From DAOSEK01 sp035363095 (GTDB lineage: Archaea > Nanobdellota > Nanobdellia > Woesearchaeales > UBA119), in assembly GCA_035363095.1 (NCBI GenBank), contig DAOSEK010000001.1, forward strand, positions 62,001 to 126,000: a DNA stretch of 64,000 nt, written 5' to 3'. Positions within the stretch are counted from its first letter, which is position 1. Each line of letters begins with the position of its first letter. A program made the position numbers and the translations under genes. Of the stretch, positions 8,808 to 17,122 are shown piece by piece. Under the pieces are notes generated by a model. It was not told the DNA's origin. It saw only the letters and a program-made list of their open reading frames with translations, and did no database searches.

Positions 8808-8942
8808 TTTTCACACCTTTGGTAACTTAAAAAGATAATAACCGATACTTTATTAATATTTTGTCTAAAAAAGTTAACAAATTACAGCTTATAACCGAAA
8901 AAAATATATATTTGATAGCTTAATCATATATTTTGAGTAATA
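8808..8942. promoter_or_regulatory. Divergent glnA / Lrp-type regulator promoter region
   Basis: The 135 bases between the two divergent starts hold an AT-rich box near 8848-8860 for glnA (minus strand) and AAATATATAT at about 8901-8910 for the regulator. The octamer ATAACCGA occurs twice in direct orientation, at 8838-8845 and 8891-8898, 53 bases apart (about five helical turns). It is a candidate operator for the Lrp-type protein, but binding is inference. Confidence 0.4.
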
Positions 8943-9407
8943 ATGAAAGCAAATGAAAAGTGGGAACTAGATGAATTAGATCGGAAAATAATAAGATATC
9001 TTCTGCAAAATGCAAAGGCATCTTTTAGAAAGATTTCAAGAGCTTTAAGGATAACCTCAGTTACAGCTCTTAATAGAATAAAAAAACTTGAAGAAAAAGG
9101 AATAATTATAGGCTATTCAGTTAAGCTTGATATGGAAAAAGCAGGTTTTGATGTTAATGCAATAATAAAACTTCGCATTTCAAAAGGAAAGTTATTTGAA
9201 GTTGAAAAAAAGATTGCGATACATAAAAGAGTTGTTGCTGTATATGATGTCACTGGTGATTTTGATTGCATTATAATAGGTAAGTTTAAATCCAGAAAGG
9301 AACTGGATGTGTTTCTAAAAGATACTCAAACCTATGACTTTATCGAGAGAACTGAAACTATTCTCATTCTTAATGTAATAAAAGAGGATAATATTGCCGA
9401 TATATAA
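8943..9407 (+). CDS. Lrp/AsnC family transcriptional regulator
   Basis: The 154-residue protein has an N-terminal winged helix-turn-helix (about 10-60, ELDRKIIRYLLQNAKASFRK then TSVTALNRIKKLEEKGII) and a C-terminal RAM ligand-binding domain (about 70-150, with VAVYDVTGDFDCIIIGKFKS). Such regulators sense amino acids and control nitrogen metabolism as oligomers. Its divergent position from glnA suggests control of glnA and itself. Which amino acid it binds cannot be told from the sequence. Confidence 0.92.
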   Translation: MKANEKWELDELDRKIIRYLLQNAKASFRKISRALRITSVTALNRIKKLEEKGIIIGYSVKLDMEKAGFDVNAIIKLRISKGKLFEVEKKIAIHKRVVAVYDVTGDFDCIIIGKFKSRKELDVFLKDTQTYDFIERTETILILNVIKEDNIADI

Positions 9408-9609
9408 ACCTTACAAATGTTTGATAATCTGCTTGATTGGCTTGGTTCTCATATCAATGTAATGCCAGAATGATCTATGAATTTCTTATTAAAGAGTTGA
9501 TTTTAAGATTGAAAACTTCTTACCGAACAGCAAGTTAATAAATGATTAGCAAAGTTTCTGAATACCTTTCAATAAGAAATATACGACTATTAAAAAAATA
9601 AAGAAAGAT

Positions 9610-10116
9610 TTACTTCTTTTCCATTTTGCCATGGGCGTTATTGAAGAATTTTTCTACTGAAAAATCGTTTGGATTTAGACCTTCGCCATTTCCAGATATT
9701 GGTTTGTCTGCTGGTCTTTGATTGCTAGCTTGTATTTTTTTTTGTATTTCAGGCTTTAGGCTTTGGTTTTGTTCAAGACGTTTGAGCCGTTCATCAACCT
9801 CTTGCATGTTTTTGTCATTTTGCTCTGCGTATTTTGTTAGAAAATCAGAGAATGTTTTTAGTGTTTTTTCAAGGGATTCTATTTTGTTTAATACCTCTTT
9901 ATTGTCCCCATCACAACTGCATTCTTTGTGGTTGCAATTGCATTCTTGTTCTTTTTTCTTGGTTTCACCACAGACTACTGATACTTCGCCTTCTGTTTTT
10001 ACCATGTTTTGCTCTTCAATCATTTTGTGGGCTTCTTCATAGTTTTTAGCAATACCCCTATCAACCAAATCTTTTGCGAGTTTTGTAGCGTCTTGTAATC
10101 TTGATACATCAAACAT
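9610..10116 (-). CDS. Hypothetical protein with Cys-rich segment and coiled coil
   Basis: This 168-residue protein is not recognised as a named family. The N-terminus (1-40) is helical. A cysteine-rich stretch follows at about 59-70 (CNCNHKECSC), able to bind a metal ion. Residues about 75-120 are a likely coiled coil (VLNKIESLEKTLKTFSDFL, then VDERLKRLEQNQ). The tail is disordered and rich in Pro, Gly and Asn. No signal peptide or membrane segment is seen. TATA-like sequence (TTATTTATATAA on the minus strand, around 10160) precedes it. Confidence 0.7.
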   Translation of the reverse strand: MFDVSRLQDATKLAKDLVDRGIAKNYEEAHKMIEEQNMVKTEGEVSVVCGETKKKEQECNCNHKECSCDGDNKEVLNKIESLEKTLKTFSDFLTKYAEQNDKNMQEVDERLKRLEQNQSLKPEIQKKIQASNQRPADKPISGNGEGLNPNDFSVEKFFNNAHGKMEKK

Positions 10117-10506
10117 TTATACCACCTTATTTTGTGTTGGTTTGTTGTTATTTCTAATTATATAAATAACTTTTGCTTTGGTATGCACTCTTTTGGTTTA
10201 AACTAGACTGTTTTTTAAGGTTGAATTTTTTAATGGTATTTTTTAGTGTATAATAATGAGTTTTTGTTTGTTGATGGGTGTTAGGAGTTAATTAGATGTT
10301 TTGGATATGTAAAAGGATTTTACAAAAGCAGTCGTTAATTCTGTAATAGTTACTTCTGTGGCCACTACTTCTACAGTCGTTACTTGTGAGTTTATAGAAT
10401 TTGTTTTATGCTAAAGGCTTAATGAAGAAAGAAAGGTTTTTAGTTGAATTGTCTAATGGATTAATAAAGAGAGAACATAAATAAGAGAAAATGAAGGGAT
10501 TATAGT
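10117..10506. other. Intergenic region without a supported gene
   Basis: These 390 bases hold the promoter of the leftward gene and the leader of the alkD-like gene. A short stretch at about 10326-10390 repeats variants of CAGTCGTTAATTCTG and GTTACTTCTG, giving a Val/Thr/Ser-rich 30-codon frame without a good start. It is not called as a gene. Confidence 0.4.
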
Positions 10507-11232
10507 ATGATTAATTCAAATGAGTTGTTGAGATTGCTTTATAAAAGACTTGAATGTGAAAGAAGTGAGGAAAAAGCGTTGGTGTATCAACGATTTTTTA
10601 AGACGGGTAAAGGCGAATATGGGGAAGGGGATGTTTTTTTAGGTTTGAGTGTTCCAAAACAAAGAGAGATTGCTAAGGAGTATAAGGATTTGGATTTTGA
10701 GTCTTTAGGTGTTTTGATGGATAGTAAGATTCATGAGCATCGACTTTGTGCTCTTTTGATTTTGGTTGAGAATTTTGAGAGATGCTATAGATTAAAGGAT
10801 GATTTTGGAAAGGAAAGGATTTGCCAATTTTATCTTAATAAGGTTAAAGGGATTAATAATTGGGATTTGGTAGATTTGTCAGCACCAAAGATTTTAGGAT
10901 GTTATTTTTATGAGTTGGATAGAAGGATTCTTTTTGAGTTTGCAAGGGATAGTAATCTCTGGCTTAGGAGGATTGCTGTTGTGTCAAGCTTTTATTTTAT
11001 TAAAAAGGGAGATTATGGTTTTACTCTTGAGGTTTGTGAGATGCTTTTAGGGGATAAGCAGGATTTAATACATAAGGCTTGTGGGTGGATGCTTAGGGAG
11101 ATTGGTAAGAGGGATGTTTTTGTTTTGAAGGGCTTTTTGGATAGGCATTTTAGGGTTATGCCAAGGACTATGCTTAGATATTCTATTGAAAGATTAAGTG
11201 ATATAGAGAAGGGCTTTTATATGAAGAGGTAG
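10507..11232 (+). CDS. alkD: DNA alkylation repair protein, AlkD-like
   Basis: The 241-residue all-helical protein matches the AlkD family of HEAT-repeat DNA glycosylases that remove bulky or cationic alkylated bases without base flipping. Family marks are FKTGKGEYGEGDVFLGLSVP near the N-terminus, NNWDLVDLSAPKILG and LWLRRIAVVSSFYFIKKGD, and HKACGWMLREIGKRD with PRTMLRYSIERL near the end. The aspartate in the NNWDLVD segment corresponds to a catalytic site residue of the family. The length is normal. It stands alone on the plus strand. Confidence 0.92.
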   Translation: MINSNELLRLLYKRLECERSEEKALVYQRFFKTGKGEYGEGDVFLGLSVPKQREIAKEYKDLDFESLGVLMDSKIHEHRLCALLILVENFERCYRLKDDFGKERICQFYLNKVKGINNWDLVDLSAPKILGCYFYELDRRILFEFARDSNLWLRRIAVVSSFYFIKKGDYGFTLEVCEMLLGDKQDLIHKACGWMLREIGKRDVFVLKGFLDRHFRVMPRTMLRYSIERLSDIEKGFYMKR

Positions 11233-11294
11233 ATGAACTTTAGATGTTTTTGCGAGGGTTATTAGGATTTAAGGTTTTTTTTGGAGTTAGTTAA

Positions 11295-11870
11295 TTATTC
11301 TTTAAAAATTTGCACTTGGAATTTATAGAATTCTATTTCTTTTGTGTTTTGCCATTCTAGTTTGGGTAGTCCTGCTTTTTTGCAGAGGTTTGATAGGAAT
11401 TCTTCTTTTGAAAATCCCCACTCAGTTGCTACTTGAGGAAGAAACAATGCCGAGCTAAGTCCCTTTTTAAGAAGTATTCCATCGATGCCAAGGGTTATTG
11501 ATGATAATAGCTCTTCTTTTGTTTTGGCAATTATTTTTTCAAATGGGGATAGATAGGAGATTTCGATTTTTATTTGGTCTAGTTCGCTTTTTGTGAGTGG
11601 AGGAAATCTTGGGTCGTTGAATGCTGCGGATATGCTGGCTTTTTTTGTTGCGTCAATGATTGAGTAGATTGGCTCAATAAAGCCAATGCATCCTCTTAAT
11701 TCATTGTTTTTTGAAAGGGTTACAAATAGACATCCTTTTTCTTTTAGAAATTGGTTTTGTTCGGATTGAGAATCTATTGTTTGGGTTTTCCCAGTTAGTA
11801 TTTTAGTTATCTGGAACCTAGCTATCTTTATAAGTTGCTCTCCTTGTTTGGTTGATAGCTTATTTAACAT
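11295..11870 (-). CDS. AMMECR1-domain protein
   Basis: The 191-residue protein carries the AMMECR1 signature: LRGCIGFIEP (about 60-70), PRFPPLTKSELDQIKIEISY (about 95-115), and the C-terminal GIDGILLKKG with LFLPQVATEWGFSKEEFL. The family is conserved from archaea to humans. Some members are linked to radical SAM and MEMO partners, but the molecular role is unsettled. It overlaps rpoL by 11 bases, so the genes are probably co-transcribed. Confidence 0.93.
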   Translation of the reverse strand: MLNKLSTKQGEQLIKIARFQITKILTGKTQTIDSQSEQNQFLKEKGCLFVTLSKNNELRGCIGFIEPIYSIIDATKKASISAAFNDPRFPPLTKSELDQIKIEISYLSPFEKIIAKTKEELLSSITLGIDGILLKKGLSSALFLPQVATEWGFSKEEFLSNLCKKAGLPKLEWQNTKEIEFYKFQVQIFKE

Positions 11871-12132
11871 TTGAAAGTTCTTTTTTGAATTTTGAGAAAT
11901 TATCTTTTATTTTTTCTGCAGCCATTTTTAGGGCTTCTTTAGGAGAGATATCTTTTGTTTTTAGTATAAATTCTGGTTTTCCTGTTAGTGGGTGATCAAT
12001 TGAGTAGGTTGCTATTTCAACGCCTTGGATTGAGTAGAGGGTGTCTACTAAAATGTTTGAGAAAGTGTGATCCATTTCTGGTAGAACAAATCTCATTTTA
12101 GTTTTTGTTTCTTCGATTATGTCTATTTTCAT
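11860..12132 (-). CDS. rpoL: DNA-directed RNA polymerase subunit L
   Basis: The 90-residue protein matches archaeal RpoL (Rpb11-like), which dimerises with RpoD to scaffold polymerase assembly. The central DHTFSNILVDTLYSIQGVEI and DHPLTGKPEFILKTK are family hallmarks. The length is normal. It lies 12 bases after the uL11 stop and overlaps the AMMECR1 gene. Confidence 0.96.
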   Translation of the reverse strand: MKIDIIEETKTKMRFVLPEMDHTFSNILVDTLYSIQGVEIATYSIDHPLTGKPEFILKTKDISPKEALKMAAEKIKDNFSKFKKELSNVK

Positions 12133-12144
12133 TTTTATCAGGTT

Positions 12145-12624
12145 TTATTTGATTTTATCGTCAAACTTGTTGTTGTTGATTTCTTGTATTGCTTTGTCAG
12201 CAATCATGCCCTCAACATAGACTCCCATGGATCTACAGGTGCCTGCTACTTCTTTTACCTTTTCTTTTAAGGTTGTGCCTAAAAGGGCGTCGCTTTTCAT
12301 TTTTGCGATTTTTGCTAATTGCTCTATTGTTAAATCGGCGACTTTATCTTTTATAGGATTGCCTGCACCTTTTGGTATCCCAGCTTCTTTTTTGATTAAC
12401 TCTGCACAGGGAGGAGTTCCTACTGAGATTGTGTATGCTTTTGTTTGGTCATCTACTTCAACTTTTACAGGAACTTGCATTCCTTTAAATTCAGCAGTTT
12501 TTTTGTTTATATCTAAAACAACTTGACCTATATTGACTCCAAGTGGACCTAAGGCCGGACCTAACGGAGGAGCGGCTGTTGCTTTTCCGCCTTCAATTAA
12601 AACTTCAACACTTTTTTTTGCCAT
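12145..12624 (-). CDS. rpl11: Large ribosomal subunit protein uL11
   Basis: The 159-residue protein begins with VEVLIEGGKATAAPPLGPAL, the proline-rich N-terminal domain of L11. It continues with PVKVEVDDQTKAYTISVGTPP and the C-terminal rRNA-binding domain, including EVAGTCRSMGVYVEG. L11 binds the GTPase-associated centre of 23S rRNA and helps elongation-factor GTP hydrolysis. It is the first gene of a leftward operon with rpoL and AMMECR1. Confidence 0.97.
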   Translation of the reverse strand: MAKKSVEVLIEGGKATAAPPLGPALGPLGVNIGQVVLDINKKTAEFKGMQVPVKVEVDDQTKAYTISVGTPPCAELIKKEAGIPKGAGNPIKDKVADLTIEQLAKIAKMKSDALLGTTLKEKVKEVAGTCRSMGVYVEGMIADKAIQEINNNKFDDKIK

Positions 12625-12704
12625 AATGAAAACACCTTGATTATGAATGATAAATGGAATTTAGATTGATTTATAAATCTTTTTGTTATTGGTTTAAAAG
12701 ACGT

Positions 12705-13745
12705 TTAGTAGTTTGGTTCTTCATCGTTAAAGAATTCATTTTCATCAACAAAGAATACATCGTTTCGTTCTTGGGATGGTGGTTTTATGGATTTTTTGTG
12801 AGGATGTTTGTTTTCATCAAGGGTTTCTTTTTGTTCTAAATTTGCTGTGTTTTGGGTGTTTTGATTTTTGTTTGTTTCTTTGTGTGAGGGTTGATTGGAA
12901 GGGATTGTTGTGGTTTTTTCTTTATTTGGGCTTTTTGTTTTTGCTTTTTTGTTTTGATTTGTTTTTATGGGTTTTAGTTGTTGAGTGTTTGTCTGTTTTT
13001 GTATTTTTGGTTCGAATTGGGTTATGTATTTTTGGTAATCTTCTCTTAGCTCTTCAAGGTCTGAGATATCTTTTTCTGATAGGTGGTTGTGGATTTTTTC
13101 GGCTATAGTTGTTGCTAACTGGTAAGCAAGTTTTGCTTTGTATATGTTCTTTTTTTCTAGCATGAGATAGAATATATCTATTGAGTTTTGGAGCTTTTTT
13201 TGTTGTGTTGTTATGATGAATTCTTTTTGTTTTTGTTCGTTTAGATTCCTTGTTATTATGAATGGGATTGCGAAGAAGAGGGCGTATAGTCCAAGTAGGA
13301 TTATCCAAAAGTCTATGGGGTTTTTTTGGGCAAATGCTTTTAAGTTTGAGGTTTTTTCAGATTTATTTACGCATACTGATTTTAAGGGGTCGCATGCAAG
13401 GGTTTGGCAGTCTTTATCTGTTTTGCATTTTTGACCTAACTTGCAAGGCTCACATAATTCTCCTGCACAGTCAATGTCTGTTTCATCGTAGTCAAGGATT
13501 GAGTTTTGGCAGTGTGTTTGAAATTGGTGGTCACAGTTGATTGTTTCTATTAGAATATATTCTGAACCACATTTATTTACGTCATAGCATAATCTTATTT
13601 TGGTACCGTTCTCAAAGCATTGTGAGTAGTTCATGCAAACGCTTCTGTATCTGCAATCGGGAGTGGGAAGTGTTTGGGCAGATATTGAACTAACTAAAGC
13701 GAATGCTAGTGATAGTGCCAAAAATAATACAAACCTTTTCCTCAT
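12705..13745 (-). CDS. Exported Cys-rich, single-pass membrane protein with long charged cytoplasmic tail
   Basis: The 346-residue product has a signal peptide (1-23, ending SSISAQ) and an extracellular Cys-rich part (about 30-130) including CQNSILDYDETDIDCAGELC, the DETDxDCGGxCxPC-type repeat common in exported DPANN proteins. A membrane helix follows at about 145-165 (FWIILLGLYALFFAIPFII), then a helical segment and a long tail rich in Lys, Thr, Asn and Gln. It ends in an acidic stretch (NDVFFVDENEFFNDEE). The ligand and function are unknown. The disulfide-rich outside and basic inside suggest a surface or cell-contact protein. Confidence 0.75.
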   Translation of the reverse strand: MRKRFVLFLALSLAFALVSSISAQTLPTPDCRYRSVCMNYSQCFENGTKIRLCYDVNKCGSEYILIETINCDHQFQTHCQNSILDYDETDIDCAGELCEPCKLGQKCKTDKDCQTLACDPLKSVCVNKSEKTSNLKAFAQKNPIDFWIILLGLYALFFAIPFIITRNLNEQKQKEFIITTQQKKLQNSIDIFYLMLEKKNIYKAKLAYQLATTIAEKIHNHLSEKDISDLEELREDYQKYITQFEPKIQKQTNTQQLKPIKTNQNKKAKTKSPNKEKTTTIPSNQPSHKETNKNQNTQNTANLEQKETLDENKHPHKKSIKPPSQERNDVFFVDENEFFNDEEPNY

Positions 13746-13820
13746 GAGAGCTTTATAGAATAAGATTCTTTAAAAAGCTTTTGATGTGGCAAGGGGCTTT
13801 AACAGATTCTCTTATAATTG

Positions 13821-13897
13821 TTTTGATTTCATGATGGACGAAAAATCTCGAATATGCACGAGATGCCCCGGCATTTAGGCTGAGGTTTTTCATTTGA
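13821..13897 (+). repeat. Family A structured repeat, copy A1 (short form)
   Basis: This short copy begins GATTTCATGA and joins directly to the 3' half, GGACGAAAAATCTCG and onward. Stem 1 is CTCG (13847-13850) with CGAG (13859-13862). Stem 2 is CCCCGGC (13866-13872) with GGCTGAGG (about 13879-13885), with one mismatch and the loop ATTTAG. It ends in TTTTTCAT. It lies between eL37 and the Cys-rich gene, antisense to their direction of transcription, so it is unlikely to serve as their terminator. Confidence 0.75.
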
Positions 13898-13957
13898 TAA
13901 TCAAAATAGTGATAAAGAATATGTCTATTAATTAAAATTAAATTAAATTAAAAAATA

Positions 13958-14125
13958 TTAATCCTTTTTTTGCCAAGAGAATGATCGTATCCTTGGACTA
14001 TATCCATAGCCACAGCTTGAGCATATTCCTGTTTTTCTGTGATAAGAACGATTTCCGCAACGTCTGCATCTTATGTGAGATGCTTTTTTGTTTCTTCTTC
14101 CTTGTGAAGGGGTTCCTTTTGCCAT
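13958..14125 (-). CDS. rpl37e: Large ribosomal subunit protein eL37
   Basis: A 55-residue frame on the minus strand begins MAKGTPSQGRRNKKASHIRC, the invariant eL37 start. It carries a C2C2 zinc ribbon, CRRCG (about 20-24) and CSSCG (about 35-39), and ends IRSFSWQKKD. eL37 is a small zinc-binding protein of the archaeal and eukaryotic large subunit. It follows the LSm gene by 31 bases in the conserved LSm-eL37 order. Confidence 0.95.
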   Translation of the reverse strand: MAKGTPSQGRRNKKASHIRCRRCGNRSYHRKTGICSSCGYGYSPRIRSFSWQKKD

Positions 14126-14156
14126 TATGTCATCAGCTCAAAAATTAAAAGAAAAT

Positions 14157-14387
14157 CTATTTCTCAGCTAAGGATATTACAGTGATTGTATCTCCTCTTA
14201 TGAAAACGTTTCCTATTTTTCTTTTTGTTTCTCCGTCCATTCTTTCTTCTGCATCAGTTAGAGAAACGTTAATGTGAATATCAAATGCGCTTAGCACACC
14301 AATGTATTGTCGATTGTTCTTTAAATCAACGATTATTCTTTTGTTTCTTGCAGCATTTAAAGCATCTAGCGGTCTTGCTTGGTCCAT
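14157..14387 (-). CDS. LSm / archaeal Sm-like RNA-binding protein
   Basis: The 76-residue protein has both Sm motifs: Sm1 in KRIIVDLKNNRQYIGVLSAF followed by DIHINVSLTDAEE, and Sm2 in NVFIRGDTITVISL (about 60-74, the FIRGD-type signature). Archaeal LSm proteins form heptameric rings that bind U-rich RNA. It is the first gene of a two-gene unit with eL37, preceded on the minus strand by a TATA-like AAATTTATAAACA around 14436-14448. Confidence 0.95.
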   Translation of the reverse strand: MDQARPLDALNAARNKRIIVDLKNNRQYIGVLSAFDIHINVSLTDAEERMDGETKRKIGNVFIRGDTITVISLAEK

Positions 14388-14647
14388 ATTAAAAACACCC
14401 CAAATAAAATAAGTTAGTTTGGTGGTGTAAGTGTTTGTTTATAAATTTAACTGATGGTCTATTGTTTGAACAAAGAATGTTCTATCTGATTGGAGAGAGC
14501 CACGATTTTTACGAAAATTCTCAGTTTTTTGGAAAAATAGTTGTTAAAATGCAGGATAAATATTAAGATGTTGCTATTTTACAGGATTTGACTGGAAAAC
14601 GCTTAAGTAGAGAGATAGGTTTATATGGTTATAGGCGCGAATGCAAG

Positions 14648-17026
14648 ATGGTATTAAATGAGTTTGATGGTCTGGATTTTTTTGTGGATTCTCTTTTTGG
14701 TAGCGATAGCTTTGTTAGGCAATATAATGATCTGATATTTAGGGATGAGATTAAGGGAGTGATACCTAGGATTTTTGATGATTTGAGGGGGAATGTTAGT
14801 TTTAATGATTTGCTTTTTAATGCGTATTGCGATTTTGGGAATGATGCTATTTTTGAGGAGGCACTTGAAAAGTTTGGGAGTGATTATTCTTTTGATGAAG
14901 AGGTTGTTGGGGAGTTAAAGGAAGATAAATTTGATTTTAAAGAACAGGATAGGATTACTAATAAGAGCCAGTTGATGAGGCCTAAAAGGCTTTTGGGTTT
15001 TTATGCTAATGCAAGGGAAACAAATAGGCTTTATTCTGAGATTAAGGACTTTAGAGAGGAAGAGATTATTTCTACTTTGAAAGAGATAAGGGATAAAGGG
15101 TTAAGCAGACCTTATCAGCTAAATCTGGATATGATTAGGAATATGTATGGGCAGTTTGAGAAGGCTAAGATTGTTCTTGATTATATTGGGAAATCAATGA
15201 GTGGGAATAGTAAAGATTTTAACGATCTTAGGAAGAAGGCAGATTTTATATCCGATGAACTTTTAAAAAGGGATAGGGATTTTATAACTAAGGATTCGTT
15301 TGATATTGAAGATTATCTTGATTCTAACGATGGGATTGAGAATGTTGAAGGGATTTTAAGATACAAAAAAGAAAATGCTAGTATTGATAATTCTTTTTAT
15401 AATCCTAAGAGAATTAAGGGGCTTGATTTTTTAGAGTTTTCTGAAAAAGATGAATTAAGAGAAGGAGAAAATTTTGAAGTTTTAAGTGAAAAAGAAATTG
15501 AACAGCTTAGCGATTCCTCTAGTCTATTCTTTAGTGGATTATTATATAGTAGCCTTGTACTCAATCTCAAATTAAAAATAGAGACAAACATGGCAAAACG
15601 ACTTCTTGATTTCCGTGATTTTCCGTATCTGATTACTCTTGAGGAGGTTTATGATTCAACTAAATCTTTTGATGGTGAGATTGATACATTAAGAGATATT
15701 TTGCGCGATATTGAGAATCTAAAGAGAAAAAAGCTTTCTGGCGAGTATAGTAATCTTGATTTTGATGAGAAAAGAGTTGAGGAATTTTCTAAATTATTAG
15801 ATGAGATTGACAAGTTTAAGGAAAAATTCACGACAACAAGCGAGTATAAGGAGCTTGACCTAAAAGAAGCCCTTAGTAAAAGATATGGGGATGGAAAGGG
15901 CTACTTATATTCTGTTCTATCAGGTCTTACGAATCAATATGGCGAATTTTATTCGGGGATACTACAAGAAGTGCATAATTTTGAGGGACATATAAAACGT
16001 AAAGATACTAAAAATCTAATTCCTTCCGATATTGATGGTAAAACCACTAAGCTTTTTGAAGAGCTCAAGGGGCATATAACACAATTAGAACCAAGCATTG
16101 GAAAGGCTGGTGAGATCTTTTCAGAAAGTGGCGCTTTTGGAACGCTTTATCATGATGTTGATAGGATGAAAGAGAGGATTTTGGGAAGCGCTAAGGAGAG
16201 TGAGGGTAATATTTCTGGAGATGATGGGGAAAATAAAATCGAAGAAGAGACTAATTTGAGAGTAGTTGATAAGGTTAAACTTGAAAGGGTTTATGACATT
16301 TCTAGATATAAATGTAGGGATATTGGACAATATGTTAAGGATGTTAGTAAGGTTTTGAAGGAGAAGCTAGGGGATGAATTTCCTGACAAGATTTCGGATA
16401 TTTTTGATGTGAAAATATATGCTAAGGATGATGACCCTAATAAGATTTCTGGAGAGGATAGATTGAAATGTGTTGAGGATAGGCTTAATGTGATTTTTAA
16501 TCAGTATTTTAGCTTCCCCAGAGAAGGAAAGAATCCTGATTATGAGATTTTGCCTTTGATAGATGAGACATTTAGCCATTTTTCTGAGAATAATAAAAAG
16601 GACAGGCACTTTGTTAAGGAGCTAAACAAAGCGGTTAAGGCAAGGGATATTTCTGTTCTTTCTTATGAATCTTTATTAAAGATTCAAAATGAGTTTTTTG
16701 GAGAGTATAGGGTTCCTGCGTTTGGGGGGCACGATTTTACTTTAAGCCTATTTATGAATAAAAATGAATTAGATAGAGCAAATAAGGAACTATCAGATGT
16801 TCTTAAAATAGATAAGAACGCTGATTATGAGGGGTTTTATAATGAAAGGGGAGATGTTGCAAAGAGGAAAATAGAAGGGCTTTTTTGTGGCGATTATTAC
16901 AAGGGCACTAAGGGAAAAACTATGGAAGAAGAGGGTTTAGAAGCAAAAGCAAAGGAGATTGGCAGATTATTTACTGATCCTAAAGATTTTTATAATTTAG
17001 AAATTAAGATTAAATCTTTAATATAG
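14648..17026 (+). CDS. Large charged hypothetical protein (792 residues)
   Basis: I do not recognise this family. ATG 14648 (MVLNEFDGLDFFVDSLFG) is chosen; a TTG at 14588 would add 20 residues. There is no signal peptide or membrane helix. The protein is rich in Lys, Glu, Asp, Phe and Ile, and is probably mostly helical with coiled-coil-prone stretches. The segment FLEFSEKDELREGENFEVLSEKEIEQL and a central Ser/Gly-poor linker around GSAKESEGNISGDDGENKIE may separate domains. It stands alone, convergent with the membrane protein gene at 17123. It could be a structural or surface-associated cytoplasmic protein, or a mobile-element passenger; neither is shown. Confidence 0.7.
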   Translation: MVLNEFDGLDFFVDSLFGSDSFVRQYNDLIFRDEIKGVIPRIFDDLRGNVSFNDLLFNAYCDFGNDAIFEEALEKFGSDYSFDEEVVGELKEDKFDFKEQDRITNKSQLMRPKRLLGFYANARETNRLYSEIKDFREEEIISTLKEIRDKGLSRPYQLNLDMIRNMYGQFEKAKIVLDYIGKSMSGNSKDFNDLRKKADFISDELLKRDRDFITKDSFDIEDYLDSNDGIENVEGILRYKKENASIDNSFYNPKRIKGLDFLEFSEKDELREGENFEVLSEKEIEQLSDSSSLFFSGLLYSSLVLNLKLKIETNMAKRLLDFRDFPYLITLEEVYDSTKSFDGEIDTLRDILRDIENLKRKKLSGEYSNLDFDEKRVEEFSKLLDEIDKFKEKFTTTSEYKELDLKEALSKRYGDGKGYLYSVLSGLTNQYGEFYSGILQEVHNFEGHIKRKDTKNLIPSDIDGKTTKLFEELKGHITQLEPSIGKAGEIFSESGAFGTLYHDVDRMKERILGSAKESEGNISGDDGENKIEEETNLRVVDKVKLERVYDISRYKCRDIGQYVKDVSKVLKEKLGDEFPDKISDIFDVKIYAKDDDPNKISGEDRLKCVEDRLNVIFNQYFSFPREGKNPDYEILPLIDETFSHFSENNKKDRHFVKELNKAVKARDISVLSYESLLKIQNEFFGEYRVPAFGGHDFTLSLFMNKNELDRANKELSDVLKIDKNADYEGFYNERGDVAKRKIEGLFCGDYYKGTKGKTMEEEGLEAKAKEIGRLFTDPKDFYNLEIKIKSLI

Positions 17027-17122
17027 TTTGTTAAAAAAATGTAATTTTTTGGTAGATGTACAATCAATTTCCAAACGTAAGTTTTGCTATTTTTTTCAAC
17101 TAAAGGAGGAGTTCAATGCAAA

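Noticed and set aside
10326..10410. Val/Thr/Ser-rich 30-codon frame with internal repeats
   Set aside because: It has no start codon in context and is too short.
12776..13540. Several hydrophobic frames on the plus strand
   Set aside because: They are antisense to the Cys-rich exported protein gene, which has a clear signal peptide and domain pattern.
13821..13897. Family A copy as a terminator of the local genes
   Set aside because: It is antisense to the local leftward genes; orientation relative to genes varies among copies.
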